Origin: JAFTYO01 sp045613125
GTDB lineage: Bacteria; Pseudomonadota; Alphaproteobacteria; RF32; CAG-239
Assembly (NCBI GenBank): GCA_045613125.1
Contig: JAZLAM010000023.1
Location: forward strand, 1 to 56,997
Direction: 5' to 3'
Length of the DNA: 56,997 nucleotides
Shown piece by piece: positions 52,672 to 56,997 of the stretch. How positions within the stretch are numbered: position 1 is the stretch's first letter; every line of letters begins with the position of its first letter. The notes beneath the pieces are model-generated. The model searched no databases. It saw only the letters and a program-made list of their open reading frames with translations, and was not told where the DNA came from. The translations under genes were made by a program, and so were the position numbers.

Positions 52672-53853
52672 ATGTCTGCAGAAATTTGTATCCATAATGC
52701 AACTGTTATAAATGGTTTTTCCACCATGAAGAACTGTGCTGTATTGATAAAACAACATAAAATCATTGATGTTTTTAACGAAGATCGTTTTCACAAAAAA
52801 GTTTTCAAACCGGATACAATTTTCATTGATGCCAAAGGTTCATATGTTGCCCCCGGTTTTATTGATACACATATTCATGGTTTTGGTGGATTTGGCACTG
52901 ACGATTATAACACAGAATCAATATTAAAAATGTCTGAACTTTTAGCCGAATATGGTGTAACCGGTTTTATACCTACTCTATATTCTGCTTCAAAAAAAGA
53001 CATGATAAAAGGCATAAAATCTATTGTTAAAGCCATGGGAAAAGAAAATGGCGCCAAAATTTTAGGCATCCATTTGGAAGGTCCTTTTATATCTCCTGAA
53101 CGATTAGGCGCTCAAAATCCTCAATCTTTAAGCCCAGTAGATATAAATTTGATGGAAGAATTTTGGAAAGCTTCCGAAGGGCATATCATAAATATGACTG
53201 TAGCTCCCGAATTAAAAAACATGCGTGATTTAGCCTTATATTGCGTGTCTAAAGGCATTGTTTTGCAAGCAGGTCACACCAATGCAACCTATGCTCAAAT
53301 GGTTGAAGGCATGCAAGTAAGAATTTTTCATGTTACTCACTTGTTTAACGCCATGAGCCGTATGCACCATCGAGATCCGGGAACTGTCGGCGCCGTATTT
53401 ATTCATCCGGAGCTTTCTTGCGAAGTCATTGCAGACGGCATACATATAAACGAAGACATTGTAAAATTTTTACTTACATGCAAATCGTTAGATAAAATTG
53501 TATTGGTAACGGATTCTCTAACCCCGACAAAACAAAAGAAGAAACCGTTTATTGCCAATGGAGAAGAAGTATATCTGGATAAATGCTTTTACAGAAAGTC
53601 TGACGACACAATAGCCGGTTCTGCTTTAACCATGATTGATAGCGTTAAAAACATTGTATCATATGGTTTTACTGTAGAACAAGCGGTTCATATGGCATCT
53701 ACAAATCCGGCAAGAATTATGCGCCTTGATCACCTAGGGCTGATTGCTCCCGGATATGATGCCGATATTGTAATTTTTAATAAAAACTTAAATGTTTTGC
53801 ATACTATAATAAAGGGTAATATCTATTATAAAGGAAAGAAGCTATGCGTGTAA
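52672..53853 (+). CDS. nagA: N-acetylglucosamine-6-phosphate deacetylase
   Basis: The protein has 393 aa of the amidohydrolase superfamily. GFIDTHIHGFGG holds the HxH, HLEGPFISPERLGAQNP the metal-bridging Glu, AGHTNATY and THLFNAMSRMHHRDPG the two His ligands, and VTDSL the catalytic Asp. It removes acetate from GlcNAc-6-P. AAAAGGAG precedes the start. It overlaps nagB by ten bases. Confidence 0.95.
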   Translation: MSAEICIHNATVINGFSTMKNCAVLIKQHKIIDVFNEDRFHKKVFKPDTIFIDAKGSYVAPGFIDTHIHGFGGFGTDDYNTESILKMSELLAEYGVTGFIPTLYSASKKDMIKGIKSIVKAMGKENGAKILGIHLEGPFISPERLGAQNPQSLSPVDINLMEEFWKASEGHIINMTVAPELKNMRDLALYCVSKGIVLQAGHTNATYAQMVEGMQVRIFHVTHLFNAMSRMHHRDPGTVGAVFIHPELSCEVIADGIHINEDIVKFLLTCKSLDKIVLVTDSLTPTKQKKKPFIANGEEVYLDKCFYRKSDDTIAGSALTMIDSVKNIVSYGFTVEQAVHMASTNPARIMRLDHLGLIAPGYDADIVIFNKNLNVLHTIIKGNIYYKGKKLCV

Positions 53854-54635
53854 TTATAAAACCTGACTACACAACCGTATCAAAATGGGTTGCAAACTAT
53901 GTTGTATATAGAATAAACAAATTCAGACCTACAAAAGATAAACCTTTTGTGTTAGGCTTACCTACTGGTTCCACACCTTTGGGCATGTATGATGAATTAA
54001 TCAAAATGTATAAAAACGGCAAAGTTTCTTTTGAAAACGTTATCACATTTAATATGGATGAATATATCGGTTTAGAAGCCACACACCCGCAAAGTTATCA
54101 CTATTTTATGCAAGAAACATTTTTCAAACACATTAACATAAAACCGCAAAACATTCATATGCTTAACGGCATGACTAAAGATTATGCTAAAGAATGCCAA
54201 AATTATGAAGACACCATTAAAAAAGTCGGAGGCATACATTTGTTTATAGGTGGCATCGGCAACGATGGTCACATTGCCTTTAATGAGCCGTTTTCATCAT
54301 TATCATCAAGAACCAGAGTAAAAACATTAACAGAAAGCACCATAAAGGCCAATTCACGCTTTTTTAATCATGACATAACAAAAGTTCCGACCACAGCTTT
54401 AACTGTTGGCGTAGCCACCATTATGGACGCAGATGAAGTTTTGATTATTGCCACCGGAGAAAGCAAGGCCAAAGCCATAAAACATGGTATAGAAGGAAGC
54501 ATAAATCATATGTGGACAATCTCAGCACTTCAAATGCACCCTCACGGAGTTATAGTGTGCGATAAAGATGCCACTAAAGAACTTGCTGAAGACACCATTT
54601 CATATTTTATGGATATTGAAAAAAATAATTTCTAG
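53844..54635 (+). CDS. nagB: Glucosamine-6-phosphate deaminase
   Basis: The protein has 263 aa with an isomerase-type Rossmann fold: GLPTGSTPLGMYDELI binds phosphate, FNMDEYIGL carries the catalytic Asp, and IGGIGNDGHIAFNEP is the family signature. It turns GlcN-6-P into fructose-6-P and ammonia. It is translated with nagA. No transporter or NagC regulator is in the window, so the source of GlcNAc may be wall recycling. Confidence 0.95.
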   Translation: MRVIIKPDYTTVSKWVANYVVYRINKFRPTKDKPFVLGLPTGSTPLGMYDELIKMYKNGKVSFENVITFNMDEYIGLEATHPQSYHYFMQETFFKHINIKPQNIHMLNGMTKDYAKECQNYEDTIKKVGGIHLFIGGIGNDGHIAFNEPFSSLSSRTRVKTLTESTIKANSRFFNHDITKVPTTALTVGVATIMDADEVLIIATGESKAKAIKHGIEGSINHMWTISALQMHPHGVIVCDKDATKELAEDTISYFMDIEKNNF

Positions 54636-54721
54636 TTTGTATAAACGTATATAAAACTAAAGTCATCTCTTAAAAAAGCAAAATTTGTTATTACATTAGG
54701 TAAAAACAAATGAGGTGAAAA

Positions 54722-55096
54722 ATGTCTGATTTAGGCAAAATATTTATATACGAAAAAAATCCGGATACGTTAAAATATTACGAATCTGATTTCAGGCGTA
54801 ACGGATTCTTTGTGTTCGGAACCAATAATTTATATCTTTTAACACAATATGCAAAAGAGATGAAACCAAACATTGTTATCATCAATCTTCCGCAATCTTT
54901 ACACCCCGATGATAACACATTTAAGAACATTGAAGAAAGTTTGTGTAACACAGAAAATTGTCCGGATATTTATATTAACAGCAATTGGAATTTTGAACAT
55001 AAAGATGAATTTCATTCTTTTAATTTTATATCTGAAGACTTAACTCCGGAACAAATTTTTAACGTAGTTAACCTCTCATCTATTACCAAACATTAG
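54722..55096 (+). CDS. Receiver-like protein without the phospho-acceptor Asp, 124 aa
   Basis: The length and pattern fit a response-regulator fold: KIFIYEKNPDTLKYYESDFR as strand 1 and helix 1, and PNIVIINLPQS where a receiver has DLVLLD..MP. The acidic pocket is altered (YEKN) and Asn or Asn-Leu stands where Asp should be. It would thus be a pseudo-receiver, perhaps a binding module. GAGGTGA lies before the ATG. The assignment is tentative. Confidence 0.5.
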   Translation: MSDLGKIFIYEKNPDTLKYYESDFRRNGFFVFGTNNLYLLTQYAKEMKPNIVIINLPQSLHPDDNTFKNIEESLCNTENCPDIYINSNWNFEHKDEFHSFNFISEDLTPEQIFNVVNLSSITKH

Positions 55097-55124
55097 CCCC
55101 AAAAGATATAAACATCTCTAAATA

Positions 55125-55203
55125 ATATATCCCTCGTTTATGAACTATTACCTCAAAGGGGTATTCCACTTTCCGGAATATAGTTCATTATCGAGGGATA
55201 TAT
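55125..55203. repeat. Long imperfect inverted repeat between two genes
   Basis: ATATATCCCTCG...ATGAACTAT pairs with ATAGTTCAT...CGAGGGATATAT around a ~32-base centre with its own small hairpin. There is no T tail, so a simple terminator is less likely than an RNA structure or mobile remnant, though it also sits downstream of the minus-strand gene at 55226. Confidence 0.65.
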
Positions 55204-55225
55204 ATAAGTTGTTTACGATAATATG

Positions 55226-55885
55226 CTAATTAACATTCATGTTTCCATTTTGAATATCAGTAAAGACATCACCATCGAAAACTACGGTAACCGTTATATC
55301 CGCATAACAGAATTCCATAGAGGTTACATGGCGCATATCTTCTGTAGTCAATCTTCCGCCAACATGAATCAATGCATCATTACCTTCCATTGACACCTCA
55401 GTCTCAAAAGCGTCAACAACTCCACATACAGTGCTATCATCCTGAGCTATCAAATCAACACTTTCATGACTAAGGGTTACTTTTACAAGATCAAGAACTT
55501 CATAATCACCGGCACCGTCTCCCCATAGATTTTTTATTCTTACCAAACCTGTATTAAATGAACCCGCAGCCCCCATAAAAACATTACCATAACTACCATT
55601 GTTATAATAATTAGCAAATGAAGCTGTTGACATCATGGTTGCATCAGATCCTTCTCCTAACTCTCCTTTAGTGGTTACCACCACTTTTTTACCGCCTTCA
55701 TCAGCTAAAATCATACCAAAACCCAGATATTTTTCACTTGCCATTTCAAATGGCTTAACAAAACCCACTAGTACTTCAAGCTTAGCCGTATTTGATGGTT
55801 TTGATGGTATTGCTTCGGCATTTACATTCATTGCGGAAAATGAGAGCATAGATGCTGCAACACCGAGTAATAAAGTTTTTTTCAT
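55226..55885 (-). CDS. DUF4402-like secreted protein, copy 2
   Basis: The protein has 219 aa with a signal peptide (MKKTLLLGVAASMLSFSAMNVNA). It shares with copies 1 and 3 the YLGFGMIL strand, the TT.G.LGEGS.AT block, ATMMSTAS (like copy 1), FANYYNNGS (like copy 3), the Cys in VCGVV and a second Cys near the end (FCYAD), and LIHVGGRLTT. Function unknown. It is divergent from copy 3, and both genes have AGGAGAC ribosome sites and identical 107-bp upstream arms. Confidence 0.75.
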   Translation of the reverse strand: MKKTLLLGVAASMLSFSAMNVNAEAIPSKPSNTAKLEVLVGFVKPFEMASEKYLGFGMILADEGGKKVVVTTKGELGEGSDATMMSTASFANYYNNGSYGNVFMGAAGSFNTGLVRIKNLWGDGAGDYEVLDLVKVTLSHESVDLIAQDDSTVCGVVDAFETEVSMEGNDALIHVGGRLTTEDMRHVTSMEFCYADITVTVVFDGDVFTDIQNGNMNVN

Positions 55886-55903
55886 AATTAAGTCTCCTAA
55901 AAA

Positions 55904-56010
55904 ATATGTAACGTTACATGTGCTAAAAAAGTGAACATTTTCACCAAGCGCTTTGGCTTATGTTTCAAGCTTTTCAAAGCACATCGGTAGTGTAATTTAA
56001 ACGTACGTTT
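55904..56010 (-). repeat. 107-bp inverted repeat, left arm (upstream of copy 2)
   Basis: Base-for-base identical to the reverse complement of 56128-56234. It holds ATGTAACGTTACAT (55906-55919), AAGCGCTT (55946-55953) and AAACGTACGTTT (55999-56010). On the gene-ward side of the last palindrome the minus strand has TACACT, a possible -10 box. The first palindrome lies about 21-34 bases before the ATG, just upstream of the ribosome site. Confidence 0.9.
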
Positions 56011-56127
56011 TTTTGACGCAGTGCAAAAAGGAGAAATTTGCAAAATTTAAAATTTGCATTTTATTGTTTTTCAAATAGTTAGAAGAAACTGAAGTTCGAA
56101 AAAAACATCAAAAAAACTGCTTGATTT
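56011..56127. other. 117-bp spacer between the inverted arms
   Basis: AT-rich and non-coding. It aligns without gaps to 20273-20389 in the same orientation. It ends with TTGATT, a possible -35 box for the right-hand promoter (17 bp before TACACT at 56144). Confidence 0.7.
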
Positions 56128-56234
56128 AAACGTACGTTTAAATTACACTACCGATGTGCTTTGAAAAGCTTGAAACATAAGCCAAAGCGCTTGGTGAAAA
56201 TGTTCACTTTTTTAGCACATGTAACGTTACATAT
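56128..56234 (+). repeat. 107-bp inverted repeat, right arm (upstream of copy 3)
   Basis: Perfect inverted copy of 55904-56010, with AAACGTACGTTT at 56128-56139, AAGCGCTT at 56185-56192 and ATGTAACGTTACAT at 56219-56232. A leader of about 100 nt between the putative TACACT box and the ATG could fold with GCTTTG/CAAAGC. Confidence 0.9.
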
Positions 56235-56248
56235 TAGGAGACTAAATT

Positions 56249-56872
56249 ATGAAAAAACATATTTTATTAACTACAACCGCTATGCTTTTATCTGCTATGG
56301 CATTAAAAGCAAACGCCGATTCAAACAGTGCAACCCTTGATATATATGTAGCCGTAGCGGCACCATTTGAAATTACCCAAGAACAATATCTTGGTTTTGG
56401 TTTGATTTTAGCCGGTGAAAAAGATAAAACGGTGATTGTTACACCTGACGGAAAGTTAGGCGAAGGGTCTACTGCAACCGTGTTGTCAAAAGCATCATTT
56501 ACTAACTATTATAATGATGGTAGTAGTGTAGAAGCTGGTTCATTTAATGAAGGTTTATTTAAAATAAAAAGTCCGGAATTCTCAGGAGAGCAAAATGAAG
56601 ATGTGCTAAATGCTGCATTTATAGTAAACTTTGCTCCTACTTCAGTTGATATGATTGATCCGGAATCAGGCTTAAAGTGTGGAACAGTTAGTGCTTTTAC
56701 TCCTCGTCTTAAACCTGCAGCTGAAGGGGAAGCATATCTTCATATCGGAGGAACTTTTACAACCGATAAAATGAGTCAAGAAGCAGGATGCCACGGAGAA
56801 ACAACTATTACAATAGTTTATAATGACGATTATGTTGAATCGACTGTGAACGGCTTTATTAATAATCATTAA
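56249..56872 (+). CDS. DUF4402-like secreted protein, copy 3
   Basis: The protein has 207 aa. The signal peptide MKKHILLTTTAMLLSAMALK and the next ~12 residues are almost identical to copy 1, with mainly synonymous codon differences, whereas the mature region diverges. It keeps YLGFGLIL, VIVTPDGKLGEGSTAT, NYYNDGS, the Cys pair (KCGTV, GCHG) and LHIGGTFTT. AGGAGAC precedes the ATG. Function unknown; probably periplasmic or surface exposed. A strong hairpin terminator follows. Confidence 0.75.
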   Translation: MKKHILLTTTAMLLSAMALKANADSNSATLDIYVAVAAPFEITQEQYLGFGLILAGEKDKTVIVTPDGKLGEGSTATVLSKASFTNYYNDGSSVEAGSFNEGLFKIKSPEFSGEQNEDVLNAAFIVNFAPTSVDMIDPESGLKCGTVSAFTPRLKPAAEGEAYLHIGGTFTTDKMSQEAGCHGETTITIVYNDDYVESTVNGFINNH

Positions 56873-56886
56873 GCAGATAGAACGCT

Positions 56887-56928
56887 AAAATAACACCCTT
56901 AAGATTGTTCTTAAGGGTGTTATTTTAT
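56887..56928. terminator. Bidirectional terminator
   Basis: AAATAACACCCTTAAGA/TCTTAAGGGTGTTATTT between convergent genes. Confidence 0.85.
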
Positions 56929-56931
56929 TGT

Positions 56932-56997
56932 TTACTTCCTATCCTTTATTTTCATCTCTTCCGGAGCTTTAGGAGCAGATTTTAAGATAAGCTCTGT
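56932..56997 (-). CDS. C-terminal end of a gene running out of the window
   Basis: The minus strand is open from the window edge to a TAA at 56932, coding for 21 residues ending PKAPEEMKIKDRK. The terminator directly downstream supports a real gene end. The product cannot be told. Confidence 0.45.
   Translation of the reverse strand, partial: TELILKSAPKAPEEMKIKDRK

Overview
The window is AT-rich bacterial chromosome from an alphaproteobacterium. The best lineage marker is a ChpT-like histidine phosphotransferase of the CckA-CtrA relay (35310-35924). TrmFO, an HpnD-type squalene/phytoene synthase, a DUF6362/terminase pair and the hfq-hflX order agree with this. Base composition, many signal-peptide proteins and an acid-resistance-type arginine decarboxylase pair suggest an uncultured, host- or gut-associated lineage. 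The species cannot be named from sequence alone.

Layout. 1-6.2 kb: the C-terminal part of an autotransporter, tRNA-Arg, a flavin reductase/ArsR pair, xseB-ispA and two unknown proteins. 6.2-12.5 kb is accessory: tRNA-Pro is followed by a GC-rich tandem repeat of about 168 bp carrying copies of the tRNA 3' end, then a truncated serine recombinase, a zincin-like protein interrupted by an in-frame stop, two tandem APH-fold kinases and a PHP phosphoesterase. 12.6-15.8 kb: tRNA-Phe and a mini phage module (S24-type repressor without its catalytic Ser, a DUF6362 protein and a large terminase) with no structural genes. 16.2-19.4 kb: a glycosyltransferase and thrS. 19.5-22.0 kb: a DUF4402-like secreted protein with an elaborate upstream region, and a pair of unknown tandem paralogues. 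22.0-37.3 kb is mostly housekeeping: htpG, ferredoxin, two membrane-anchored TPR proteins, a Lon-like protease, the trmFO/terpenoid-synthase operon, chpT and a CNNM/CBS transporter. 37.5-42.9 kb: one repetitive protein of 1795 aa. 43-50.4 kb: a minus-strand block with an aaxBC-like arginine decarboxylase/antiporter pair, hfq-hflX, parC and recO. 51.8-54.6 kb: a secreted nitroreductase, slyX and nagA-nagB. 55.1-56.9 kb: two divergent DUF4402-like genes.

How the genes work together. IspA makes farnesyl diphosphate, the substrate of the HpnD-like enzyme. AaxB and AaxC would form a proton-consuming arginine/agmatine cycle. NagA and NagB feed amino sugars into glycolysis. Hfq-HflX and HtpG serve RNA and stress functions.

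The most unusual signal is upstream of the DUF4402-like genes. A perfect 107-bp inverted repeat (55904-56010 and 56128-56234) separates the two divergent genes at the right end. A 107-bp copy about 92% identical lies upstream of the paralogue at 20 kb, with a 117-bp spacer of the same length. Each arm carries the palindromes ATGTAACGTTACAT, AAGCGCTT and AAACGTACGTTT. This looks like a shared regulatory or recombination cassette for a family of variable secreted proteins.
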